Source: Alphaproteobacteria bacterium (GTDB lineage Bacteria; Pseudomonadota; Alphaproteobacteria; CAAGCB01; CAG-977). Taken from it: a stretch of DNA of 55,042 bases. The position numbers and the translations under genes were made by a program. The notes below the pieces were generated by a model that did no database searches, was not told the DNA's origin, and was given only the letters and a program-made list of their open reading frames with translations. The stretch covers positions 1-55,042 of the forward strand of contig JAKSVU010000010.1 of assembly GCA_024413465.1 (NCBI GenBank), in the 5' to 3' direction. This document shows positions 18,829-28,539 of this stretch, piece by piece (the stretch's first letter is position 1; every line of letters begins with the position of its first letter).

Positions 18829-19725
18829 TTACATAAAAATTGCAGAAGATAATTTACGACGTCCTTTTAAGGTAACAGGATCCGTAGGACCTAAAACCGT
18901 AAAAATTTTGAACATAAGCTGACGAGCTGCATCATTATTCCACTCTTTATCCGTAATAAAAATCGTCATCAATTCATCAAGTGCCTGTTCACATTCACCA
19001 GCTCCAAACAGTGCAAAAGCATAATTATATCTAGCTTGTAGATCAGATGGATTTTTATCCAAAGCCTTTTTTGCCTCTTTAACGTCTGGTGCATCCTTAT
19101 TTTCTAAAGCAATTGTCAATGCTTTTTTAGCAGCATCTAATTCCGGAGATTTAATACCTTCTTCTAAATTATCTGCCAAATCTTTTGCTGCGTCAAATTG
19201 CTTTGAAGCTATAAAACAACGAATCATTCCCGCAAAAGCATTTGCATTTGTTTCATCTTGTTCCAAAACGGAAGAATACGTCTGCAAAGCTTCTTCAAAT
19301 TTTCCTTCATTTAAACAAGTTTGTGCTTTTTTCAACAATTCATCTAATGACAAAACTGCACTTCCTGCTAAGGCTTGCATAACTTGTTTGAGCTGATTTT
19401 CTTTGATTACTCCTGCAAAACCATCCGCCATTGTTCCGTGTGCAAAAATTAAAGTTGTTGGAATTTGACGAACACCTAGCTGCATAGCTAATTGTTGATT
19501 AGACTCAATCATATATTTAACTAATACGACTTTTCCCTTGGCAAGCTTAACGTATTTTTCCAACATTGCCCCAAACTTTTCAGTTTCATCATCAGCAGAT
19601 AAAGATGAAAAATAAACGAAAACTGTCTGTTTTTGACAAGCAACTAACACGTCTTGTTGAAACGTATCTATTGTTCCATTTTTAATATAATTTGCTTGTT
19701 CTGTATTTTGATCTCCAAATAACAT
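18829..19725 (-). CDS. cnoX: CnoX/YbbN-like thioredoxin-fold TPR co-chaperone
   Basis: 298 residues. A thioredoxin fold spans about 1-115, with the cis-Pro loop RQIPT at 87-90. A TPR-like helical domain (about 125-298) carries the typical repeat ALQTYSSVLEQDETNANAFAGM. The active-site CxxC is replaced by SSLSADD, so it cannot be a dithiol oxidoreductase. CnoX in E. coli also lacks classical redox activity and hands clients to GroEL or DnaK. It starts after a 60-base spacer that holds a perfect 18-bp palindrome, and leads into ftsK and lolA. Confidence 0.82.
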   Translation of the reverse strand: MLFGDQNTEQANYIKNGTIDTFQQDVLVACQKQTVFVYFSSLSADDETEKFGAMLEKYVKLAKGKVVLVKYMIESNQQLAMQLGVRQIPTTLIFAHGTMADGFAGVIKENQLKQVMQALAGSAVLSLDELLKKAQTCLNEGKFEEALQTYSSVLEQDETNANAFAGMIRCFIASKQFDAAKDLADNLEEGIKSPELDAAKKALTIALENKDAPDVKEAKKALDKNPSDLQARYNYAFALFGAGECEQALDELMTIFITDKEWNNDAARQLMFKIFTVLGPTDPVTLKGRRKLSSAIFM

Positions 19726-19739
19726 ATCTTTTACCCTTA

Positions 19740-19757
19740 GTTAAAAAATTTTTTAAC
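19740..19757. promoter_or_regulatory. Perfect 18-bp palindrome upstream of the cnoX-like gene
   Basis: GTTAAAAAATTTTTTAAC is a perfect dyad, two bases downstream of a TATGAT hexamer on the minus strand. It would therefore overlap the start point of a cnoX-ftsK-lolA transcript and could be an operator. AT-richness makes chance possible. Confidence 0.35.
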
Positions 19758-19785
19758 ATCATACAGCAATCAATTTAAAATTCTA

Positions 19786-20955
19786 TTAAATGTTTTTTAA
19801 AATAAATTCTCGGTCAAAAATACCATGAATATAGGCAATCAACATTCCATAATTTGTCATCGGAATTTTTGCATCATCTGCACATTTTAAACGATATTTC
19901 ATTTCCCGTTCATTCAACATACAACCACCACAATGAACGATCATCGCGTATTTAGACAAGTCGAGTGGAAACTCTGTCCCACTTGTAAATTCAAACGAAA
20001 GTTCTTTTTTCGTAAAATCTTTAATCCAACCTGGAATTTTCACACTCCCAATATCATTACATTGTCTATGGTGAGTACATCCTTCACTGATTAAAACCGT
20101 ATCTCCATCCTTCAATTGTCGCAGATATTTTGCTCCATCAGCCTGCTGTTTCAAATTTCCTTTGTATCTTGCCATTAAAATTGAAAAAGAAGTCAATGGA
20201 ATTTCATCAGGTAAATCAGCTGCCACTTTTTTAAAAACTTGTGAATCAGTAATTACCATTTTGGGAGGCATTGCCAATTTTGATAAAGCTGTCTTCAATT
20301 CTGTTTCTTGAACAACCATACTACAAGCTTTTGCTTCTAAAATATCCCGAATAGTTTGTTGTTGAGGTAAAATCAATCGTCCTTTTGGCGCTGATTCATC
20401 AATTGGCGTTACTAAAATAACGACGTCGCCAGCAGAAATCAAATCTCCAACAATTTTTTTATCCTGATTTTCTTTTGGAACAAGACGGATTAAAGCTTGT
20501 TTTAATTCTTCAATTCCTTGACCTGTTTTACAAGAAATACAAAGGTCATTTTCGGTCCTCTTTAAATCTGCCTTATTCATTACAATCAAGTATGGGATTG
20601 ACTTTTGGATAATCAAGTCAATTATTTCTTGATCGAACTTTTGAATCCCCTTTGAACTGTCAATAACAACAAGAGCAACGTCTGTTTTATTCAAAACCTG
20701 TTTCGTTTTTTGGACGCGTAATGCTCCTAAATCACCTTCATCATCAATTCCAGCAGTATCTATCAAAACGACTGGACCAAGAGGTAAAATTTCCATTGAT
20801 TTATAAACGGGATCTGTCGTCGTTCCAGCAACGTCTGAAACGACTGCAAGATTTTGATGGGTTAACGCATTAATTAAAGACGACTTACCGGCATTCCTAG
20901 AACCAAAAATGCCGATATGTAATCGTTCAGATGATGGGGTATCATTCAGCCCCAT
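19786..20955 (-). CDS. hydF: [FeFe]-hydrogenase H-cluster maturation GTPase HydF
   Basis: 389 residues from the ATG at 20955. The N-terminal GTPase domain has G1 GSRNAGKS (18-25), G2 in the TTTDP segment, G3 DTAG, G4 NKAD and a G5-like SCKTG. A dimerisation domain follows, then the cluster domain with the HydF signature CxH-x45-HCxxC (CTH ... HCGGC), which ligates a [4Fe-4S] cluster. HydF is the scaffold on which HydE and HydG build the 2Fe subcluster before transfer to HydA. The start lies inside the last codons of tssM (14-base overlap). A longer TTG start at 20997 is possible but would overlap more. None of hydA, hydE or hydG is in the window. Confidence 0.95.
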   Translation of the reverse strand: MGLNDTPSSERLHIGIFGSRNAGKSSLINALTHQNLAVVSDVAGTTTDPVYKSMEILPLGPVVLIDTAGIDDEGDLGALRVQKTKQVLNKTDVALVVIDSSKGIQKFDQEIIDLIIQKSIPYLIVMNKADLKRTENDLCISCKTGQGIEELKQALIRLVPKENQDKKIVGDLISAGDVVILVTPIDESAPKGRLILPQQQTIRDILEAKACSMVVQETELKTALSKLAMPPKMVITDSQVFKKVAADLPDEIPLTSFSILMARYKGNLKQQADGAKYLRQLKDGDTVLISEGCTHHRQCNDIGSVKIPGWIKDFTKKELSFEFTSGTEFPLDLSKYAMIVHCGGCMLNEREMKYRLKCADDAKIPMTNYGMLIAYIHGIFDREFILKNI

Positions 20956-23900
20956 TATCCCAATCCTGTTTTGAAGGCCATTCTTCAGCAGACACAAATT
21001 CTTTCTGATTAAATTTCAACAAAACGTAGTAAACGTAAACCTTACCATCAATCGGATCTTTGACGTGCAACGGAATATATTTCACGTCAGACTCAGGATC
21101 AGCAGATATACCATTCTTCAAATAAATTTTGAAAATTGACCAAGGTTCATTTTTGAAAGAAATACTTGCTTCAGGTTTTTCATCACTGGATATCTTATAG
21201 AAGTTGATAGTGACATTTTGCTCTGCACCACCTTGTCCAATCAATGAATCCTTTGTACTTGCAGTACTATAACGTTTTGCCTTTTCAATTTTCTTTCCTT
21301 TAATTTTAGGAACGTCTTTTGTGACAACTTCAACGTAACGGAATCTGTTGATTGCAGGAACGTCTTTTGCACTCAGCAAAGCATTTTGCATCTCGGCAGA
21401 AGCTTGATACATTGTCCATCTCAAAGGTTTCTTTTCATTTGTCAATAAACCTGCCACTTTCAAGATTTCTTTTGCCCAAGCCAAAGTATCCAAATCTTTG
21501 AAGATATCCAAATTTTTATCAAACAATGGAGCAGATTCTTCAGCTGATTTACCATCTTCTTCACTAACAGGTTGTGGAGCAATACTGCTCAGTAAAGTTG
21601 ACAATTTTTTCAATTCTGCAACAGGAATAACTTTCTTTACACCACAATCTTTACACAATGGCATAGCACGCATAGATTGAATCAACTGAACGTATTCCGT
21701 TTCCACACTGCGTTCATTTTCATGGCGTAACATTTCAATTCCGTTACTTACAAAATCATTCCACCAATCAACCTTACTCCGCGTTTTATCTGTATAAACG
21801 TTGAATAAAGAATTTTTCAGCGTTCTATCTGGCGTACCAATAATTTGTCTCCATGCTTCAATAGGATCTTCTGGCAATTCAGCCCAAGACATCAAAGTTT
21901 TTTCACCAGCTTTTGTAAACAATGGTGACAAAACCTTCATCTTATCATTTAAAGAAACAACGTATTCCGCTTTAATTTTTCTTAAAGAAGGAGACATAAT
22001 TTGATCATCCATATCTTTTAGAATACTTAAGCAGGTACTATAGACTTGTTGTAATAATGAATTGACATTATATGCTTTTGTCGTTTCAGCAATACCTTTA
22101 AATTCAGACCAAGATTGAACGTCCTCAAAAATATGTTCTGGGAAAGATCCCCAATATTGAATGTAATCTTGTAAATAAGATTCAAACATATATTTAGCAT
22201 TTTCATACGAAGCGAATTCGTGGAATTGAATTGACCTGTTTCCCTTTTCAGCCTTCTGTTCATCTTTCTTTTCATCAGAAGCCAAGAATTTCTGAGCTGT
22301 TCTAAATAATTCGAACAAACGATTTTTAACAACACGAGGATCAAAATCTTTCAAATAAGACAAATTCCCCATATTTTCTTTTGCTAATCGTTGTGAAAAA
22401 CTAAAGATATCATCTTCTGGAGCAAGACGAGCTACAAAAGCACGTAATTCAGAAACGGTTTCTGGCAAAATCTTTAATTTATAATCCAAAATCATATATT
22501 GGCATAACTCAATTTTAGCCTCTAAAATTTGGCTAATTGCATCAAAATATGGTTTTAACGTTTCATTTTTAGCAAAAGGTTCTATGAAATGCTTATAATT
22601 TGCAGAAACAGTCTGAATTTTAGCTCTTAAAGCAGACCATGAAGATTCAAAATCTGCCTGTGATACTTTTTCTTCGGTCGGTGTGACCAAATCATCAATA
22701 ATATCGTAAGCTTCTGATAAAATTTTAAACAAATAATCGGCTTCATCAGGATCTTCAACTTGGAATTGCCATTGCAACAATGGTTCAAACTTAAACTTAT
22801 TGATTGCTTGGCGGATATCCTTAATCTGAGAATCAATTACTTTTTTAGTATAGGATCTTTTATCAGCAACTGCCTTACGAACGTGAATAATATCTTCATC
22901 TGCACTATATGGAAGTGTAATTTCTTCAACGAATTTAAAATCTTCATTCATCAAATTTTTATATTCATCAGCAGACTTTTGTAACAACACGTTCATTGGA
23001 ATAATATTTTCAGTCCACATTTTTTCACGAAGCTTATCTTTCCCCGTAAATTTCAAATTCATTGCTGTTGTAATCTGGCCTGCAATATTATCAATTCTGT
23101 GGCCATATTCGCGTTGTTCAGCAATCAATTCATCCCATCTTGCAACGATTTCACGCAACTCATCAACGGATTGTAAAGTATCAATTTGTTTAACACCTTC
23201 CAATAATTCTTCACTTCCCTTTCCTAAAGAACGAAGAGCGTGAACTAATGATTGAAATTTAGCAAACATTGAATCTGGATAAGCATCTAAATGATACCAA
23301 GATCTCAACATCATTAAAGAAGCTTGATATGCTCCCTTTGAATAATCATCAGAATGCATATAAACTGAATCAATCGTCGCTGTATATTTTTTATCATATT
23401 TTGGAAGATACGAATCTAATAAAACGACCGTATCCAACAAAACATCCGGCATCAAGTATTCAATAATAGAACGAATATTGAATTTATCAGCAGTTTGCAT
23501 CAATTCGGTATAATCTTCTTTTTCAACATATCCAAGATAAGTATACGAACGAATAGCAGATCTTAAAATTTTTGTTAATGGAGGATTGCTATTGTCTGTT
23601 GCAAATTTTTCACCAACCAAACGAATCAATGGCATTCTAACCATTATACCAAATAATTGGTTCATAATAAAAGCTTTGTCAGCATATCCCATTCCTGGTT
23701 CATTTCCAAACAAAAGTAAACTAGATAACTTAAATCCAAATGGAGCTGTAACTGGGCGTTCGCGCTGAGATAAAACTTCTGAATAAAAGTTTATTCTGGA
23801 AATATTACTATTGATCAATGGATCTTGATTGATAACGATTGTTCCATCCGGCATTTTTTTCAACAGACTTGAACTGAAAATAGAACCATTCTTTATCAAT

Positions 23901-25375
23901 TCAGTAACTGAAGAATAATAATTCGTAACTGGTTCTAAGCTATCCTTTAATCCATCTGCTTCCAAATATCCTGTCAATCCCCACCAAATTGACAAAGCGA
24001 CCATTCCAAAGCAAGCTAAAAACTTTGGCACGTTTCTTTTGAACACCGTTGCAGCAGTCAATGCTGAATTAACGGAAGGTTGAAAGATTAAATTCTGAAA
24101 TAATTTGCGAATAAAGAAAGGTTTTCTTGAATGAACATATTTGCGAGAAATAGGAACTTCATCAACTTTTTGTTCACACATATCTGCCAACGTTTGACTT
24201 AGTGTAAAATCACCTTCCTCAGCACTTGTAAAGAAAACACCTTGTAATAAAGTATTTTCTGTTCCATGGAAATTACCATCTCCAAAAATGGCTTTTAAAT
24301 AGAACGCCAAATTTTGATAAATCTTATCAAAGTTATCTGGGAACATAAAAATCTTACCTGTCAATTCAATACGAGATGATTGCAATGACATGTGAGAAGT
24401 TACGTTCTTAGAAACCATACTTTTTTCACTACCAATACGCAACTTAACGATTAAATCTTCCCAAAATTTAGCAAAAACAGCAGCATCATATTTTTCACCA
24501 CCATTAGGATTTAACCAACCAAAAGATTGCGTTCTTAAATCTTCGCTGATAGCCATTACGTATTCTGAAAAACCGTTAATCATATCCGTTTTCGTGACAA
24601 CTACGTAAACGGGAACGTACATTCCAATTGTTCTGGTTAATTGACCTAATTCTGTTGAAATCAAAACAGCTTTTTGTTTTGTTAAACTATCATCATCTGC
24701 CAACAAAGCGTCCGCAGGAATTGTTAAAATGACACCATCTAATGGCTTTTTATGATGTTTTTTATTGATTAATCTAGTAATGTATGCCCACTCAGCACTA
24801 CTACCATTTAACCATCTGTCAAAAAAGGTACGACCATTAATATCACAAACAACAGCTTTTGCTCCCATCCATAAACGTAATGGTAAGCTCTTAATTTCCT
24901 CAGGTGTTTTTTCATCCTCAGCAGAAACAACCAATTCTTGTTCACTATTGCGGAGCAAAGAAGATTTACCAGATTGTGGTTCACCTAAAATCATATACCA
25001 GGGCTGATCATACAGCGTATGGTTATGATTTTTGATCATCTGTATGCCTTGGTCAAACAAGAAATTTATTTTAAAAATGCCATCTGTTAAAGCTCGTTTT
25101 GCCTTCTGATGTTCATCTCCACCACGAACTAATTGTGACAAATGATGCCAAACCATCAAATCTTTTTTCAATTCAGAGGTTTCTTGAACTTTTAATTTTT
25201 TATGCTTTAATTTACGAACCAACGGAACAATAATAAATAAAACAACAGCTAAAACAGCGATAGCAATCAACAGCCATTTTAACCAGCCCTGCATTCCAGA
25301 AGCAGCATTCGCGACATCAGCAACGTTGACGTTTGCTGGCATTTTTACTTCACTAGGTATATTTATTGCTGGCAT
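20942..25375 (-). CDS. tssM: Type VI secretion inner-membrane protein TssM (IcmF)
   Basis: 1,477 residues, longer than the usual ~1,100-1,300. A short N-terminal segment precedes a transmembrane helix (about 31-53). A cytoplasmic GTPase-like domain has Walker A GEPQSGKS at 131-138 and DxNG/TKTD-type motifs, then a second helix lies around 455-475. A very long periplasmic region of helical bundles ends in a beta-rich domain that would meet TssJ. TssM forms the envelope-spanning pore with TssL and TssJ. The intact Walker A suggests nucleotide binding. It starts three bases after the tssL stop and overlaps hydF at its own end. Confidence 0.93.
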   Translation of the reverse strand: MPAINIPSEVKMPANVNVADVANAASGMQGWLKWLLIAIAVLAVVLFIIVPLVRKLKHKKLKVQETSELKKDLMVWHHLSQLVRGGDEHQKAKRALTDGIFKINFLFDQGIQMIKNHNHTLYDQPWYMILGEPQSGKSSLLRNSEQELVVSAEDEKTPEEIKSLPLRLWMGAKAVVCDINGRTFFDRWLNGSSAEWAYITRLINKKHHKKPLDGVILTIPADALLADDDSLTKQKAVLISTELGQLTRTIGMYVPVYVVVTKTDMINGFSEYVMAISEDLRTQSFGWLNPNGGEKYDAAVFAKFWEDLIVKLRIGSEKSMVSKNVTSHMSLQSSRIELTGKIFMFPDNFDKIYQNLAFYLKAIFGDGNFHGTENTLLQGVFFTSAEEGDFTLSQTLADMCEQKVDEVPISRKYVHSRKPFFIRKLFQNLIFQPSVNSALTAATVFKRNVPKFLACFGMVALSIWWGLTGYLEADGLKDSLEPVTNYYSSVTELIKNGSIFSSSLLKKMPDGTIVINQDPLINSNISRINFYSEVLSQRERPVTAPFGFKLSSLLLFGNEPGMGYADKAFIMNQLFGIMVRMPLIRLVGEKFATDNSNPPLTKILRSAIRSYTYLGYVEKEDYTELMQTADKFNIRSIIEYLMPDVLLDTVVLLDSYLPKYDKKYTATIDSVYMHSDDYSKGAYQASLMMLRSWYHLDAYPDSMFAKFQSLVHALRSLGKGSEELLEGVKQIDTLQSVDELREIVARWDELIAEQREYGHRIDNIAGQITTAMNLKFTGKDKLREKMWTENIIPMNVLLQKSADEYKNLMNEDFKFVEEITLPYSADEDIIHVRKAVADKRSYTKKVIDSQIKDIRQAINKFKFEPLLQWQFQVEDPDEADYLFKILSEAYDIIDDLVTPTEEKVSQADFESSWSALRAKIQTVSANYKHFIEPFAKNETLKPYFDAISQILEAKIELCQYMILDYKLKILPETVSELRAFVARLAPEDDIFSFSQRLAKENMGNLSYLKDFDPRVVKNRLFELFRTAQKFLASDEKKDEQKAEKGNRSIQFHEFASYENAKYMFESYLQDYIQYWGSFPEHIFEDVQSWSEFKGIAETTKAYNVNSLLQQVYSTCLSILKDMDDQIMSPSLRKIKAEYVVSLNDKMKVLSPLFTKAGEKTLMSWAELPEDPIEAWRQIIGTPDRTLKNSLFNVYTDKTRSKVDWWNDFVSNGIEMLRHENERSVETEYVQLIQSMRAMPLCKDCGVKKVIPVAELKKLSTLLSSIAPQPVSEEDGKSAEESAPLFDKNLDIFKDLDTLAWAKEILKVAGLLTNEKKPLRWTMYQASAEMQNALLSAKDVPAINRFRYVEVVTKDVPKIKGKKIEKAKRYSTASTKDSLIGQGGAEQNVTINFYKISSDEKPEASISFKNEPWSIFKIYLKNGISADPESDVKYIPLHVKDPIDGKVYVYYVLLKFNQKEFVSAEEWPSKQDWDNGAE

Positions 25376-25378
25376 CTG

Positions 25379-26263
25379 TTATTCATCCTTATCTTCTATA
25401 TTTTGAATTCGATTTTTTGGTTCAAATTCAAGTGTCTTTGCTTCTTTTTGAAATGCATCATAATAATGTAAGGAATCTGATAATTTTACACGTTCTTCAT
25501 CAGAAACCCCTTTTTCACCAAATGAGAAAATTTCCTTTGCTTTGTAATTTTTTGCATCATAAAGCATCACATCTTTCACAGCCTTTGGAATAGCCTCTTT
25601 GGATGCATTTTGTAAAGCAACGCGATAATCATGTGTTGCCTGAGAAAATCTTGTAATGTTATATGAAAATGATAACACAAGCAAACCAATCGTGACTGCC
25701 AACCACGTTTTTGCTCTTTTAATTTTTCTAACAGGTGGCAATACACATTTTTTTGTTACACTATAATCCAAAGGTGTAATTTCTTCAGTTCCAACGTCTA
25801 ACTTACCGGCAGAAAAACGAGAAGCGCAAACTTTCATACGACGATCAATATATTCAGGATCATTTTGATAAATACCGCAAAACCCCAAACCAATCATATC
25901 GTAAAACATTTCCAAACAACTGCCTGTATCTGGATCATCTAAAGCATCCGTCAACATATCAAAGAATTTTTCATCACCAGACAATTCGTTGTAATTTCTG
26001 CCCAATTCACGCCATTCATTTTTAAATGGGAAATTTCCTTCCTTCACCATATAATCAACAAAGAACACTAATGGGCGTTCCATCCGCAGAAATTCACGTT
26101 CTAGTGAAGGTGACTTCGCAGCTTCTTCTTTGGCATCACTGAACATAGCCAAAATTTCACGACGAAAGACCTCTTTATCTGGAGAAAATCCAGCATCAAT
26201 ATATTGCCAATAATTGCAAACTGCCATTAATATAGGACGACAAAGACCTTCTAATGTTTGCAT
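25379..26263 (-). CDS. tssL: Type VI secretion protein TssL (DotU/IcmH family)
   Basis: 294 residues. The N-terminal cytoplasmic helical DotU domain (about 1-175) ends in the family motif region LEMFYDMIGLGFCGIY. A single C-terminal transmembrane helix (about 186-205, WLAVTIGLLVLSFSYNI) and a short ~90-residue periplasmic tail follow. No OmpA-like peptidoglycan-binding domain is seen, so anchoring to the wall must come from another protein. Order tssJ-tssK-tssL-tssM is typical. Confidence 0.92.
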   Translation of the reverse strand: MQTLEGLCRPILMAVCNYWQYIDAGFSPDKEVFRREILAMFSDAKEEAAKSPSLEREFLRMERPLVFFVDYMVKEGNFPFKNEWRELGRNYNELSGDEKFFDMLTDALDDPDTGSCLEMFYDMIGLGFCGIYQNDPEYIDRRMKVCASRFSAGKLDVGTEEITPLDYSVTKKCVLPPVRKIKRAKTWLAVTIGLLVLSFSYNITRFSQATHDYRVALQNASKEAIPKAVKDVMLYDAKNYKAKEIFSFGEKGVSDEERVKLSDSLHYYDAFQKEAKTLEFEPKNRIQNIEDKDE

Positions 26264-26274
26264 TTTTTAATTCC

Positions 26275-27645
26275 TTATTTTTCATCAACAATTGTTAAGA
26301 ATAATGACGTTTCCAAACCTGGGAATAAATCACGAGCATAATCAATCAACACTCCCTGTTCGGTACAAATATCTTGCCACGTTTTTGGAGTTTCTTCCGT
26401 CTCTAATTTAAACCACAAAGTATCGTTCATATTTGGCAAATAACGGGGTGGATAACGCATCTCGACTAATTTAATTCCACGTGCACGAATATTTTTGGAA
26501 CGAGGATTAATCATCTTAAACGTATCGCCTGTTTCCAAAGCATTAATGATACGACGAGCTTCAATATCACTATGAATAGCCAAGTAAAATTCTTTTGCTT
26601 TCAAAAGATCAGCCATCTTCAAATCTGTATAGAGATAATCACCATTATCAATTGGCTTAAATTTCAAACAGATATAGCTTGCAGAACCTTCAGAAGCAAT
26701 CATAGACTGAATATCATTAATCAATTGGATAAACTGTCCTGAACAATCATGGTGATTATACGCTTCGATATTCTTAATTTCATTTGCAGGATGTAATCCC
26801 ATCAATTCTGCCAAGAATGAACGCAATTCTAAATAAATATCAAATGGAGTAATATGCGGAACGTTCAATAAAACAGACAACCTATTTTCGTATAAATTTA
26901 TCGTCTTATACTGTAAAAGGTTATAAGCCATTGTTCCTGAAAAACTATCTGTTTTGAATTGAGCTACCATCAAATCATTTAACATTTTATCGCAACAACG
27001 ACGCATATCCATCAGCAAATTCGTAACCATCTGAACAACTGGACATTCTGGTGTCATAATAAAATATGGTGGAACGTACTTCTCAACTAAAGAAATTGTT
27101 TTACTTGCCTTATCATCTGTTACGATTGAAAACTTCATAATTGGTAAAACGGATAAATCCGTCATATCATCATATTCTGTAACCAAACGAGCATTCACTT
27201 GGCGTGTAACAAGGGCAATTTCATTATCCCCCGTATTTTCATCACGAACTTGTTTTTCTGCTGTTTTATACAAGCGTTTTTGTTCATCACCATAATCAAC
27301 CTGATTAGGTTCAAATTCCGACCAAACAGGAACTGCTAAGAATACCTGAAAAGATCCCTCATGAGCTTGAATAACTTCATTCAAGCTTAACGTAGGCAAA
27401 TGAACGTTTCCTGGCTGACTAATACAAGTTCCATCTGGCATAACTGCAGAAAATCTTTTGATAACAACTCTACCGGAAGTTAAAGCTTCACGATCAAAAT
27501 CGAAATCAATCAATCCTTCTGGATACGAAAAAGCAAAAGAACGGTTTTTTTGACCATATTGCATCATCACTCTTTGTAGGTATTGCAAGTGATGAGGTTG
27601 CATAAACAAACCATCATTCCAATGTATTAATTCATCAAAACGCAT
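26275..27645 (-). CDS. tssK: Type VI secretion baseplate-membrane connector TssK
   Basis: 456 residues from the ATG at 27645, which has an AGGG site seven bases upstream; a GTG three codons earlier is less likely. The N-terminus IHWNDGLFMQPHHLQYLQR is the TssK hallmark (usually W-x-E-G-x-F-L-x-P-Q-H-F/L-Q). The shoulder domain resembles phage receptor-binding proteins, and the C-terminal head (about 315-456) contacts TssL and TssM. TssK trimers dock the baseplate wedge (TssF2G) to the membrane complex. Confidence 0.95.
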   Translation of the reverse strand: MRFDELIHWNDGLFMQPHHLQYLQRVMMQYGQKNRSFAFSYPEGLIDFDFDREALTSGRVVIKRFSAVMPDGTCISQPGNVHLPTLSLNEVIQAHEGSFQVFLAVPVWSEFEPNQVDYGDEQKRLYKTAEKQVRDENTGDNEIALVTRQVNARLVTEYDDMTDLSVLPIMKFSIVTDDKASKTISLVEKYVPPYFIMTPECPVVQMVTNLLMDMRRCCDKMLNDLMVAQFKTDSFSGTMAYNLLQYKTINLYENRLSVLLNVPHITPFDIYLELRSFLAELMGLHPANEIKNIEAYNHHDCSGQFIQLINDIQSMIASEGSASYICLKFKPIDNGDYLYTDLKMADLLKAKEFYLAIHSDIEARRIINALETGDTFKMINPRSKNIRARGIKLVEMRYPPRYLPNMNDTLWFKLETEETPKTWQDICTEQGVLIDYARDLFPGLETSLFLTIVDEK

Positions 27646-27660
27646 AATTTTCACCCTATT

Positions 27661-28353
27661 TTAATCATCAGCCATTCGTTTGCATCTGCGTGTACGACAT
27701 CTCTTTCTTTCAGCCTTACGCTTTGCTTTAGCTTGTTGTTGTTGTTGTTCTTTCTTTTCTTCTTTGGCTTGTTCTTCGGCTTTCTTCTTTTCTTCAGCTT
27801 CTATCTTAGCTCTTTCTTTTGCCTCATCTTCTGGATCTATAGGCTTACTCTTAATTCGAACAAGGCGACCTGGTTTTATTTCAAAATAATGAGATCTTGG
27901 CCAAAACCAACTTGAAGTCAATTCAAACACGTTAATACGAGGATCTTTTTCTGTTACACCAGGAATAGCTTTTTCTTTTTTAGCTTCAATAACACGAGGC
28001 ATATCAGCGATTAACACGATATGCGTTGGATCTTTTTCTTCCCATTTATCCCATTGTTCGATATCCCGATCCATTTCATCAGGAACTGTTTGTTCCTTTG
28101 AAAACTGCATTGTATAGGGGTAAAGAGATTTACGCAAAGTATCGTTTGTAAAATACCCTTCAACTGTTAAATTTTTAATTTCATTTGCTTCTTCTTCAGT
28201 AACAGCAGCAATATCTAGCTCTACCGTAGGATAAATGGTATACGAATCTTTTAAGTTAGTCCCATATCCAGCATAGATATTCGTCCTTGTCCAACATCCT
28301 GAACACAGAAAAATACCCACACAAACAGCCACTCGTGTCAGATTTTTGTTCAT
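27661..28353 (-). CDS. tssJ: Probable TssJ-type outer-membrane lipoprotein
   Basis: 230 residues. The lipobox CSGC gives a lipidated Cys at position 20. The middle section (about 25-170) has a beta-sandwich-like pattern with LVAD-type strands and a transthyretin-like layout expected for TssJ. Its place directly before tssK-tssL-tssM supports the call. The last ~55 residues are unusual: Lys/Glu/Ala-rich, then a Gln run, then basic KRKAERKRCRTRRCKRM. Such a charged tail is not part of known TssJ and might touch LPS, peptidoglycan or TssM. Sequence identity to classical TssJ is not obvious by eye, so the call rests on position plus lipoprotein nature. Confidence 0.75.
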   Translation of the reverse strand: MNKNLTRVAVCVGIFLCSGCWTRTNIYAGYGTNLKDSYTIYPTVELDIAAVTEEEANEIKNLTVEGYFTNDTLRKSLYPYTMQFSKEQTVPDEMDRDIEQWDKWEEKDPTHIVLIADMPRVIEAKKEKAIPGVTEKDPRINVFELTSSWFWPRSHYFEIKPGRLVRIKSKPIDPEDEAKERAKIEAEEKKKAEEQAKEEKKEQQQQQAKAKRKAERKRCRTRRCKRMADD

Positions 28354-28539
28354 TTGAATTATAATTCCTTTACTTGATATATCGTCTTTTCTTTTACAAC
28401 AAAGTCATTCTTTTTTCAAGCAAGATTTTAACAATTTATTAAGGAAATCTACGGCGTATTTATCAATAAAGAAAACAGCAAATTTATTCACTCCCATAAA
28501 AAAGCGCGATGCAAAACAAGTTGTCTCGAAATTTTTTGA

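Noticed and set aside
24025-24040. TTGGCACG followed by TTTCTTTTG resembles a sigma-54 promoter
   Set aside because: The -12 GC is missing and the site is antisense inside tssM with no gene to serve.
27680-27915. Open frames rich in Leu, Phe and Cys on the plus strand
   Set aside because: They are mirror images of the Lys/Glu/Gln-rich tail of the tssJ-like gene on the other strand.
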